This document shows, piece by piece, positions 1 to 7,197 of a stretch of 22,370 bases of DNA. The notes beneath the pieces were generated by a model. It saw nothing but the letters and a program-made list of their open reading frames with translations. It searched no databases and was not told the origin of the DNA. Where the stretch lies: NCBI GenBank assembly GCA_964407825.1, contig CAYOXD010000047.1, positions 1 to 22,370 of the forward strand. Reading direction: 5' to 3'. Within the stretch, counting starts at the first letter, position 1; each line of letters starts with the position of its first letter. Position numbers and translations under genes: made by a program. This stretch comes from CAYOXD01 sp964407825. Lineage in GTDB: Bacteria > Desulfobacterota > Desulfobacteria > Desulfobacterales > JAFDDL01.

Positions 1-85
1 TTTTCGCGCAACGCAGATATCGGGCAAATTGGCCATTTCTGGATGGACACGAACTACGTTAGAATGACGGTTGATGGAGCTGCTG
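1..85. other. Left edge, probable tail of an upstream gene
   Basis: This short stretch precedes the first confident gene. Reading forward, one frame stays open from base 1 to a TGA at 127-129, and the other two close at about 60-66. Because the next gene belongs to a pilus operon, the end of a preceding pilus gene (for example a PilY1-type protein) would be expected here, but 20 to 40 codons are too few to recognise it. The correct frame cannot be chosen from this window. Confidence 0.25.
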
Positions 86-652
86 ATGATCTTTCCCCCG
101 ATCTATCGCGGAAAGGGGCGCGATCGTGAACAAATCGCCGGCGGGGCCGGGTGGCGAACCGTCGGATTTGCCGCTGCGATCGCCATCGGGATCGGGCTGG
201 CCTGCCCTGCCGGACTTTGTGAATGCCTCTATCGGTGGACGGACAACCAGGGGGGACGGTGGTATAGCAACGTGGGCCCACCGCCAGGCCACCGGTATTT
301 CGAGGTGGTGACGATGGGCGGCCGGCAAAATCCAGTGCCCCGCGAGGTCCCGGCAGGGGGTGCCATCGGCCCCCCTGATGGCGGAAAGGGGGCGGCCCCT
401 TCGGCCGGGGGGTTCGAGGCTGGGATGCATCGTCTCCTGGCCCGGCGCATTGCAGAGAGGAAGAAGGAGATCCGCGCCATCGAGGCGCTTCTGGTGAAAC
501 GCCGGGGCAATGAACGCCTCCGAAGAGCCTTGAGGCGCAAGAAGCGGTATCTGGAGGAGGATTTGCGGCAGCAAGGCGCCTGCCTGCAATCCCGGGACGG
601 GGTCTGCCGGCAGGAGAGCGGGAAAGGGGGACGTCATGACGGTCAAGAGTAA
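86..652 (+). CDS. DUF4124-like secreted protein in minor-pilin operon
   Basis: The product is about 188 residues long. A hydrophobic segment near residues 25-42 is followed by cysteine-containing residues and then the string LYRWTDNQGGRWYSNVGPP, which resembles the DUF4124 pattern (YxWxDxxGxxxYSDxPP) found in small envelope proteins. A Gly/Pro-rich linker leads to a strongly basic, charged, probably helical C-terminal region from about residue 115. I prefer the ATG at 86 because GGAG at 76-79 lies six bases upstream; ATG 74 and TTG 71 are in-frame alternatives. Its end overlaps the next pseudopilin start by 17 bases, so it is probably co-transcribed with the pilins. DUF4124 has no fixed biochemical function; a role in pilus biogenesis is inferred from position only. 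Confidence 0.7.
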   Translation: MIFPPIYRGKGRDREQIAGGAGWRTVGFAAAIAIGIGLACPAGLCECLYRWTDNQGGRWYSNVGPPPGHRYFEVVTMGGRQNPVPREVPAGGAIGPPDGGKGAAPSAGGFEAGMHRLLARRIAERKKEIRAIEALLVKRRGNERLRRALRRKKRYLEEDLRQQGACLQSRDGVCRQESGKGGRHDGQE

Positions 653-1139
653 ACTTCCGGCGGCCACCGAGGCCGGTATGACCCTGCTGGAGGCCATGAC
701 GGCCCTTGCCCTCGTGGCGGTGCTTTGCGCCATCGCCCTGCCGGATTTCCTTCATTCCTTTCTTCCCGGGTATCGGCTTTTGCAGGCCGTCCGGCGGCTA
801 AGGGGTGACATGATTTCAGCCAAGATGCTGGCGGTTTCGAGCAACCGCCAGCACCGGATCGTTTTCGATACGGCCGGTGATGCCTGGTACCTGGAAATAG
901 GGAATCGTTCGAGCCAATCCAGCTCGTGGTCCAGGCAGCAGCGTTGCTGCCTCTCGGAGCCGATGGGGAATGCCTACTGCCCAGGGGTTCATCTCTCTTC
1001 GGCCAGTGCGCGTCATCTCGTTCTTAATCCCGAAGGGGCACAGAGCGCCGTGAGTGTAACGCTACGGCTCGAACAGGGCCGAGGAGTGAAAATCCTGACG
1101 GCTACGGCCGGCAGGATTCGTATGGAGCGGGTGCCGTGA
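636..1139 (+). CDS. GspH/FimT-family pseudopilin
   Basis: This 167-residue protein is a minor pilin (pseudopilin) of the GspH/FimT type. A short positively charged leader ends in Gly14, followed by MTLLEAMTALALVAVLCAIA, which is the class III prepilin signal: cleavage after Gly14, N-methylatable Met15 and Glu5 of the mature protein (Glu19). The hydrophobic helix is followed by the usual RLRGDMISAKMLAVSSNRQ segment (LRS.l..AR..A..r in the family) and a beta-rich C-terminal part. It would be processed by PilD and inserted in the inner membrane, where minor pilins prime fibre assembly. The start ATG follows a G-rich ribosome-binding stretch. The stop overlaps the next gene as GTGA, indicating translational coupling. 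Confidence 0.88.
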   Translation: MTVKSKLPAATEAGMTLLEAMTALALVAVLCAIALPDFLHSFLPGYRLLQAVRRLRGDMISAKMLAVSSNRQHRIVFDTAGDAWYLEIGNRSSQSSSWSRQQRCCLSEPMGNAYCPGVHLSSASARHLVLNPEGAQSAVSVTLRLEQGRGVKILTATAGRIRMERVP

Positions 1140-1522
1140 CGGGGCGGGAATGGACAAAAGGGGCGGGTTTTTCGCTGCTGGAGTGCGTGCTGGCGCTGGA
1201 ACTTTTTGCCCTGTGCCTCCTGGCGATCATGCAGGTGGCCGCCCATGTCGTCAGGACCAACCAGCTTGCCCGGGACTATGATGCGGCGCTTTGCCTGGCG
1301 CAGGAGAAGATGGAAAAGATAAAAGGCCTCGCTTATGGGAATGTCTCGGGGGGATATGAGCCTCTGGCGAGCGCTGGAAGCGCGACTGGACCCAAGGTGT
1401 TCCAGCGCCGCGTCACCGTTCTCGAACAGACCATACCCCCTTTGAAGCGTGTGTGGGTGGAGGTGAGCTGGCAGGCGGGTCGTCGCCGGCAGGTGGTGCT
1501 GGCATCCGAGGTGTCCCCATGA
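1136..1522 (+). CDS. pilV: PilV-like minor pilin
   Basis: This 128-residue protein starts with GTG, overlapping the upstream TGA. Its leader ends in Gly11, followed by FSLLECVLALELFALCLLAIM, so it carries a canonical prepilin peptidase site with Glu5 (Glu16) and a hydrophobic N-terminal helix. Short length, an ALCLAQEKMEKIKGL segment (the family often shows AxxLAqekmExlk) and position between a FimT-type and a PilW-type gene fit PilV/GspI. It would act in the initiating minor-pilin complex at the inner membrane. Its stop overlaps the following ATG as ATGA. The family call is strong; PilV versus GspI cannot be separated by sequence reading alone. Confidence 0.83.
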   Translation: MTGREWTKGAGFSLLECVLALELFALCLLAIMQVAAHVVRTNQLARDYDAALCLAQEKMEKIKGLAYGNVSGGYEPLASAGSATGPKVFQRRVTVLEQTIPPLKRVWVEVSWQAGRRRQVVLASEVSP

Positions 1523-3087
1523 GTCGCGCCGGTGGATCCAACCGGCAACCGGCCCACCATCGTATCTTCGGTGACGCAGGCAGTGTGACGATTATGGAAA
1601 TCCTCCTTGCCATGGCGATCCTGACGGTCGCCGCAGGGGCGTTCACCCGAACCTATCTGTCCCAGCAACGGGCCTATGAACGGCAGTACGCCGTTCAGGA
1701 GAGGGACTTTAGCCTTCGGCTTGCAGCCAACACTCTAATGCGAGAATTGCAGGAGGCCGGGTACCACGCCGCAGGGGATGCGCTGCTGAGCCGCCTCAGG
1801 GATTGGGTTCCGATGACGTATTACCCCGGCGATGAGGGGGTGCGTCTGGACGCTAACCCCAAAATTACGTTGCGTCCTGGGGGACAACCGGATCTGATCA
1901 CCTTTCTTCTGGAGCTTCCTTCGGACAGCAACCCTACCCGGCTCGCCACCCGAGCTGTGGATGGGACCCTTGAGACCGTCTTGTCTGAAAGCCGGTTGGC
2001 ACGACAGTATCGCGTCGGGGATCTCATCTGCATTGGAGAGCAGACCGGCTACGCCCGGGTAACGGGGGTGGCAGGGAAGATCCTCACCATCGATACAGAC
2101 CCCGGGCATCACGGTAATCAGCCGCTCGCCCAGCCGTTTCCCGCGGGAACTCCTGTGGGGGAAATCAGCGTGGTTACCTATGCCGTCTTCAACGACCAAA
2201 ACGACCCGGGGTGTCGGCGACACAGGGCCGGTCATCCCGTATTGAAACGCAAGGCGAATGCTGGCGGCTTTCAGCCGGTTGCGGAAAATATCAGTGACAT
2301 GCAGATCAGCCTGGAAGGAGATGGCAGGATTCGGATCGCGCTGACGGCCCGGGCTGGCCCACCCGCTGGTGAGGCATGGGTCCATGAGACGAATTTTGTG
2401 CGGCTTGCCAACCTGTCTCGAATCGGCATCGGATCTGGATGTCCCCTGCCGGCCGCGCCATTGGCGGCAAGAGTGCTGGGAGGGTTGGATCAGCGGCAGC
2501 CATGTCACATCCTGCTGGCCTGGGATCCGGTAACAGTGGACACAGCGGGGGATGCGCTCGGGCCGGGTGAGTGCGGCTTGAAAGGATACCGGATCTTCTT
2601 TGATGTAGCGCCAGGGGTGTTCGGCCACTATGTGGATGTGGGCGTGGGGGCCGGGAGCGGCTATGCGTTGGACGTTCAGGCCCTTGGCTCCGATGCATAT
2701 TACCTGTCCGTGGCGGCGCGGAACGGCGGCGGCGTCGGAGCAAAGACGGCGGAGGTCGTGTTGCGCGACAGCGTCCCGCCATCGCCGCCTACAAATCTCA
2801 GTGCTGTCTGGCAGCCGGGCGTCGGCGTGATCCTCACCTGGACGGCCCCGCCAGACTGTGATCTTGCGGGCTTTCGTGTGCTTCGAAGGGGCGCATCAGG
2901 CCCATTCGTGCGCATATCCTGCGGACTGGTGCCTGGGTGGCAACTGTATTTCACCGACAGGGCAGCGCCCGCCGGTTCGGTGACCTATACCGTACAGGCC
3001 CAGGATGGTGGTTCGAACACGAGCGCTTCCGCCCAGGCTGTGGCCGTGAATGTGGCGGGACCGGTTTCGCGGGGGGGGGCACCATGA
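1519..3087 (+). CDS. pilW: PilW-like minor pilin with two C-terminal FnIII-like domains
   Basis: I start this 522-residue protein at ATG 1519 because it overlaps the upstream TGA; an open frame upstream is overlap with pilV. Residues 21-45 form the prepilin helix (GSVTIMEILLAMAILTVAAG). If Glu27 is mature Glu5, cleavage would follow Ser22 rather than Gly. Residues 50-300 are PilW-like: a helix with LMRELQEAGY, then a beta region closing with TNFVRLANLS, a typical PilW ending. Residues about 308-416 and 419-512 form two fibronectin type III-like units, with LLAWDPV, GYRIFF, YYLSVAARN in the first and ILTWTAP, GFRVLRR, YTVQAQD in the second, joined by a Pro-rich VPPSPPTNL linker. The extra domains could display an adhesive or interaction surface at the pilus tip; that is inference. 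It overlaps pilX as ATGA. Confidence 0.8.
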   Translation: MSRAGGSNRQPAHHRIFGDAGSVTIMEILLAMAILTVAAGAFTRTYLSQQRAYERQYAVQERDFSLRLAANTLMRELQEAGYHAAGDALLSRLRDWVPMTYYPGDEGVRLDANPKITLRPGGQPDLITFLLELPSDSNPTRLATRAVDGTLETVLSESRLARQYRVGDLICIGEQTGYARVTGVAGKILTIDTDPGHHGNQPLAQPFPAGTPVGEISVVTYAVFNDQNDPGCRRHRAGHPVLKRKANAGGFQPVAENISDMQISLEGDGRIRIALTARAGPPAGEAWVHETNFVRLANLSRIGIGSGCPLPAAPLAARVLGGLDQRQPCHILLAWDPVTVDTAGDALGPGECGLKGYRIFFDVAPGVFGHYVDVGVGAGSGYALDVQALGSDAYYLSVAARNGGGVGAKTAEVVLRDSVPPSPPTNLSAVWQPGVGVILTWTAPPDCDLAGFRVLRRGASGPFVRISCGLVPGWQLYFTDRAAPAGSVTYTVQAQDGGSNTSASAQAVAVNVAGPVSRGGAP

Positions 3088-4124
3088 TCTGCTTCCCGGG
3101 CAGCCGGCGGGGGATGGCCATGATCATATGCCTCATGGTTCTGGCGGTTCTGGGGGTGATGGGCCTGTGGGCCCTTAAAATCGCCTCCCTGAACCGGATG
3201 GCAGCCTGTAACCATGTGCAACAGGTTCAGGCCGCCTACCTTGCCGAGGCCGGCATCGCGACAGCCATGGCCGCCATCGGGGGAAATCCCCTCTGGCGGG
3301 GGGATGATCCCCTTATGCCGCCGGAGGCGAGCGGCAGGCTTCAAAGAGGCAGCATGGAGGGACAGTACCGGATAACGGTGTACGATGCCACGGATGATGG
3401 CAACGGCCCATGGGATGGCCAATTGCCTGGAGGACAGCTTCGCATCGTTTCCGAAGGCAGGAGCGCAGGGGCCTACCAGGCCCTGAGCTGCCTGTTTTCG
3501 CTTACCCCGGTCATGGGGCAGGGAGCGCATTCGCCGGCGGTGGCGGCGGTATCTTCGGGGCGTATCACGGTCACCAACGGCGTCGGGCCGGTTTTGGGAT
3601 ACGACGTTTTGGGGCAACCGGCGGCGACCATGATTCTGGCCCGTGCGGCATTGCCGGCAATTCCCAGGGCGGCGCTGGTGGCCCAGGCGGATCAGGTTTT
3701 CGATACCCTGACCAATGAGATCTTTGACAGATCGCTTTCACACCGTCATAGTTTCTGGCGGGATTCGCCGGCGGACACGGTTCCCTATATCACCTGGATC
3801 CGGAGGGATGTAAGGCTTTCCGGCAACAGGTGCCTTTTCGGTATTGTTTGGGTGAGCGGCAGCCATGTGTCCCTTGAGCAGCAGGCCCGCCTGGTCGGTG
3901 TCCTATATGCCCCCGATGCCGTGCAGGTGACTATCCGGTCCGCCGCCACCCCACCCGGTCCCCAACCGGTGATGGGGCAGGTGCTGGCAGGCGACGGCGG
4001 GGTCCAGGGGACCGGCGGCACCCTGGGGGTTCAACTGGTCCCGGAGTATGTGGAGGCCTTTAACGAGGCAGCCGCCGCCAGACTCCATGTGGCCATGGTG
4101 CCCGGCTCCTGGCACCGGCCCTGA
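3084..4124 (+). CDS. pilX: PilX/GspK-like minor pilin
   Basis: The product is 346 residues from ATG 3084, which overlaps the pilW stop. The leader MICFPGSRRG ends in Gly10, followed by MAMIICLMVLAVLGVMGLWAL. The mature fifth residue is Ile instead of Glu, the hallmark of PilX/GspK-type subunits thought to cap the pseudopilus tip. Downstream, QAAYLAEAGIATAMAAI matches the PilX N-terminal pattern (A.y.AEAGi..A). The remaining 270 residues are beta-rich and include VPYITWIRRDVRLSGN and GIVWVSGSHVSL, a region that resembles the polymer-forming segment often seen in such proteins. It is the last gene of the pilin operon; about 210 bases separate it from pilB. Confidence is high for the family and moderate for the name. 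Confidence 0.8.
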   Translation: MICFPGSRRGMAMIICLMVLAVLGVMGLWALKIASLNRMAACNHVQQVQAAYLAEAGIATAMAAIGGNPLWRGDDPLMPPEASGRLQRGSMEGQYRITVYDATDDGNGPWDGQLPGGQLRIVSEGRSAGAYQALSCLFSLTPVMGQGAHSPAVAAVSSGRITVTNGVGPVLGYDVLGQPAATMILARAALPAIPRAALVAQADQVFDTLTNEIFDRSLSHRHSFWRDSPADTVPYITWIRRDVRLSGNRCLFGIVWVSGSHVSLEQQARLVGVLYAPDAVQVTIRSAATPPGPQPVMGQVLAGDGGVQGTGGTLGVQLVPEYVEAFNEAAAARLHVAMVPGSWHRP

Positions 4125-4334
4125 CATTCCAGAAAGGCGCGTCACGGTACCTGGTCCCTCCATACCATACCCTTTTCTCCCCCCGTCCGGCAGCAATTCC
4201 CGGCGCTCTTCCCGCTGAGCGGCATTGGGTTACGTGGGATTGCCCTGGGGTTCCCCGGCAAACCTGTTGATTTTGAAAACCATGATGATAAGGTACAACC
4301 CTCAGGTGGAAGATCGGATGAAAATCGTAACCAA
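4125..4334 (+). other. Gap between pilX and pilB
   Basis: These 210 bases contain no convincing gene. No strong hairpin followed by a T tract is visible, so read-through from the pilin operon into pilB is possible. Weak promoter-like pieces occur at 4267-4299 (TTGATT or TTGAAA, then TACAAC) but their spacing is poor, so I do not call a promoter. Confidence 0.4.
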
Positions 4335-6161
4335 ATGGAAGCATATCCTGCCATGAAAGATCCATTTTCCTCAAAGAATGTCTGCCAGGCCCTTTTAAAG
4401 AGCGGCGTGCTCACCGCCGACCAGGCCCAGGAGATTCTGCAGAAGGAGTCCAGCCTTCGCAAACGCCTGGATAAGCTGCAACAGCAGCAGCGCAAAGAGG
4501 AGGCAGCCGGCGGTATCTACAATCCCCTGACTCTCATCGATCTGTTGACGCCCATGAATATTCATCGGGCCGATGACGTCTTCAAGGGGATCGATGAGGA
4601 TATCATCTTCCAGGCCCTATCCAAGGAGTGGGGCCTGCCGTTCCGGAAACTCGATCCCTTGAAGCTGGATCTCAACATCGTCACCACCACCTTGCCCAAG
4701 ATCTTTGCCATGAAGCACTTGGTGCTTCCCATCCACATCGACGATACGGGTCTGACGGTGGCTACAGCCAACCCTTTTAATGCCGAAATCATGGAGGATA
4801 TTGGACGGGCCAGTCAGATGCGGGTTCAGGCCGTGGTAACGCCCAAGTCGGATATTATAAAGATTATCAACGAGTTTTTCGGATTCAAGCGTTCCATTGC
4901 CGCTGCCGAGGACCAGTTCACCGGTCCGGGCATCGACCTGGGCAACCTGGAGCAGTATGTCCGGCTCCGCTCCTCGGACGAGTTTCCCTCCAACGACCGG
5001 CACATCATCAACGCGGTGGATCATCTATTCGGATACGCCTTTGACCAGCGCGCCAGCGATATCCACATCGAACCGAAACGGGAGCGAACCCTCGTGCGTA
5101 TGCGTATCGATGGTGTGCTTCATCCGGTCTACGAGCTGCCCAAGGCGGTTCATTCGGCCATCGTCAGCCGTATCAAGAACATGAGCCGGCTTGATATTTC
5201 CGAGAAGCGGCGGCCCCAGGACGGCCGGATCAAGATCGAACGCGACGGAAAGGCCGTGGAAATCAGGGTGTCCGTGATCCCGGTAGCCTTTGGCGAAAAG
5301 ATGGTCATGCGTCTGATGGATCCGGATATCCTCTTCCAGGATCTGGAACAACTGGGTTTTTCCCCCAAGGACCTGATCCGCTACAATCGGTTCATCGACA
5401 GGCCCCACGGCATTATCCTTGTGTGCGGTCCTACCGGCAGTGGAAAATCCACCACCCTTTACTCCACCTTGCGTTATCTGGCCTCTCCGCAGGTCAATGT
5501 CACCACCGTGGAGGACCCCATCGAGATGATCCACGAATCCTTTAACCAGATCGCCGTGCAACCGGCCGTCGGCGTTACCTTCGATTCGATCCTCAGGAAT
5601 ATCCTGCGGCAGGACCCGGATATCATCATGCTCGGTGAGATGCGCGACCTGGAAACCGCCAAGAATGCCATCCAGGCTGCGCTTACGGGACACCTCGTGC
5701 TCTCCACCCTTCACACCAATGATGCACCGTCGGCCATCACCCGGCTTATCGATCTGGGAATACCCCCGTTTCTGATTCAGGCGAGCCTTGTGGGCATTGT
5801 CGCCCAGAGACTTGTGAAGACCATCTGCGAGGCTTGTAAGGAGATGTATACCATGGCGGCGGATGAGCTGTCCGCCATAGGGATTCATGTCCATCAGGAC
5901 AAACCCGTGCATCTCTATCGGGGAAAGGGATGCCAGAAATGCCGGGGAACCGGATACTACGGCCGCTCCGGTGTCTTTGAAGTGTTGCCCTTTTCAGAGG
6001 AGATCAAGCGGCTCACTACAGCCACGGCGGATGTCTCGACCATACAGGTCCGGGCCAAGGCCGAAGGCATGGTGACACTCAGGGAGAACGCCCTTCGCAA
6101 GATGCTTACAGGTGTCACCACCACACAGGAGGTGCTGCGGGTGAGCTGGGAAGGAGGGTGA
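4335..6161 (+). CDS. pilB: PilB/GspE-type pilus assembly ATPase
   Basis: This 608-residue cytoplasmic hexameric ATPase powers pilus or pseudopilus extension. Residues about 50-185 form the MshEN-type N-terminal domain (LTLIDLLTPMNIH, then GLTVATANPFNAEIMEDI). Seen in the catalytic part are Walker A GPTGSGKSTT at 365-374, the Asp box and DPDIIMLGEMRD (Walker B) near 427-438, the His box LSTLHTNDA, and a zinc-binding tetracysteine with C498-x2-C501 and C533-x2-C536. Length and motif order are complete. ATG 4335 gives the longest protein; ATG 4353 has GGAAG eleven bases upstream and is a reasonable alternative. Its place behind the minor pilins favours a type IV pilus role over type II secretion, but the families overlap. 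Confidence 0.92.
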   Translation: MEAYPAMKDPFSSKNVCQALLKSGVLTADQAQEILQKESSLRKRLDKLQQQQRKEEAAGGIYNPLTLIDLLTPMNIHRADDVFKGIDEDIIFQALSKEWGLPFRKLDPLKLDLNIVTTTLPKIFAMKHLVLPIHIDDTGLTVATANPFNAEIMEDIGRASQMRVQAVVTPKSDIIKIINEFFGFKRSIAAAEDQFTGPGIDLGNLEQYVRLRSSDEFPSNDRHIINAVDHLFGYAFDQRASDIHIEPKRERTLVRMRIDGVLHPVYELPKAVHSAIVSRIKNMSRLDISEKRRPQDGRIKIERDGKAVEIRVSVIPVAFGEKMVMRLMDPDILFQDLEQLGFSPKDLIRYNRFIDRPHGIILVCGPTGSGKSTTLYSTLRYLASPQVNVTTVEDPIEMIHESFNQIAVQPAVGVTFDSILRNILRQDPDIIMLGEMRDLETAKNAIQAALTGHLVLSTLHTNDAPSAITRLIDLGIPPFLIQASLVGIVAQRLVKTICEACKEMYTMAADELSAIGIHVHQDKPVHLYRGKGCQKCRGTGYYGRSGVFEVLPFSEEIKRLTTATADVSTIQVRAKAEGMVTLRENALRKMLTGVTTTQEVLRVSWEGG

Positions 6162-6306
6162 TGCTGGTTGATTCCGAGCTCAATGGGGATGACAAGAGCC
6201 TCACGACACCTCACCTGCGCCGGGGCAGGAATCAAAGGCCGTTCATCGAGAATTGCAGGCAGGAGAGGGAAAATTTTCATGGGAAGTCGAAAAAAGGTGG
6301 GGAAAG

Positions 6307-7164
6307 ATGAAGAATCAGTGGAATGTGGTGGGATGGTGCCTGGTGCTGATGATGGTTTTTCCTGTTGCCAGCGCCCTGGGAAAGGTTGGCTGGAAGATCG
6401 ATCGGACCCTGAAATTTGCTCAACCCATCAAGGGGATGGCAGCTTCCAGAGATGGAAGGTGGGTCTTCGTGCTCACCACCTCGGGTCGTGTGGCCGTCTA
6501 CACGGCGGATGGGATTCTGTCTGACACCCTTTCGCTGGGGGATCATATCGATAGGATCGCCGCGGGTCCTGGAGAAGATCAGCTGCTTGTTTACAGTTCA
6601 AAGGATCACGGGGTGAAGATGATCTCCCTGGAATTCAGGCACCCCCTTCCGATCGGTTTGTCCCCCGTGCGCGGGGATCGCGCAGCGCCGGTGACCATCA
6701 CCATATTTGCCGATTTCCAATGCCCCTTCTGCAACCAGGTGAGACCATTGCTTGACCAAGTGCTTGAGAAGAACAAGGGAAAGGTGAAGCTCGTATTCAA
6801 GAACTTCCCCCTGAAGATGCACCCGTACGCCCTGGATGCGGCCCTGGCGTCCGAGGTTGCCGCAAAGGCGGGGAAATTCTGGGACTTTCATGACCTGCTA
6901 TTTGACAACCAGCGCGATCTGAGCCCTGGGAAGATTCTCGATATCGCGGTGGACCTGGGGTTCGACCGGGCTTCCTTCGAGAAGCAAATGAAGGCGCCGG
7001 ACAACTATAAACGAATCCAGGCGGATATCGCCGAGGGGCTCAAGGCCGGCGTAAAGGGCGTCCCCACCATCTTCATCAACGGCAGACAACTGAAGCAACG
7101 AACCCTCGAGGGCTTTCAAACCATGATTGATGCCGCCCTGGCATCGAAGAAAGATACGCCATAG
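6307..7164 (+). CDS. DsbA-like thioredoxin-fold protein with N-terminal propeller-like region
   Basis: The product is 285 residues from ATG 6307, preceded by AAGGTGGGGAAAG. Residues 1-24 look like a Sec signal peptide (VVGWCLVLMMVFPVASA). Residues about 30-115 hold beta-propeller-like repeats, e.g. IKGMAASRDGRWVFVLTTSG and RVAVYTADG. Residues about 125-280 are a DsbA/DsbG-like thioredoxin-4 domain with active site C139-P-F-C142 in FADFQCPFC, the partner segment VFKNFPLKMH, and the cis-proline motif GVPTIF at 251-256. It should act in the periplasm as a thiol-disulfide oxidoreductase. Substrates are unknown; the pilus proteins upstream and c-type cytochromes are possible clients. It lies 145 bases after pilB and converges on the BtrH-like gene. 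Confidence 0.85.
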   Translation: MKNQWNVVGWCLVLMMVFPVASALGKVGWKIDRTLKFAQPIKGMAASRDGRWVFVLTTSGRVAVYTADGILSDTLSLGDHIDRIAAGPGEDQLLVYSSKDHGVKMISLEFRHPLPIGLSPVRGDRAAPVTITIFADFQCPFCNQVRPLLDQVLEKNKGKVKLVFKNFPLKMHPYALDAALASEVAAKAGKFWDFHDLLFDNQRDLSPGKILDIAVDLGFDRASFEKQMKAPDNYKRIQADIAEGLKAGVKGVPTIFINGRQLKQRTLEGFQTMIDAALASKKDTP

Positions 7165-7169
7165 AGACC

Positions 7170-7197
7170 GGGGGATCGGGCATTCTTCTGATCACCC
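7170..7197. other. Imperfect hairpin between convergent genes
   Basis: GGGGGATC at 7170-7177 pairs with GATCACCC at 7190-7197 with one mismatch and a 12-base loop, overlapping the stop of the minus-strand gene. There is no T tract on either side. It may contribute to ending both convergent transcripts, but it is not a standard rho-independent terminator. Confidence 0.25.

Noticed and set aside
5025..5912. Minus-strand open frame of 295 codons inside pilB
   Set aside because: It is antisense to the conserved ATPase domain with Walker and His boxes, so it is a shadow.
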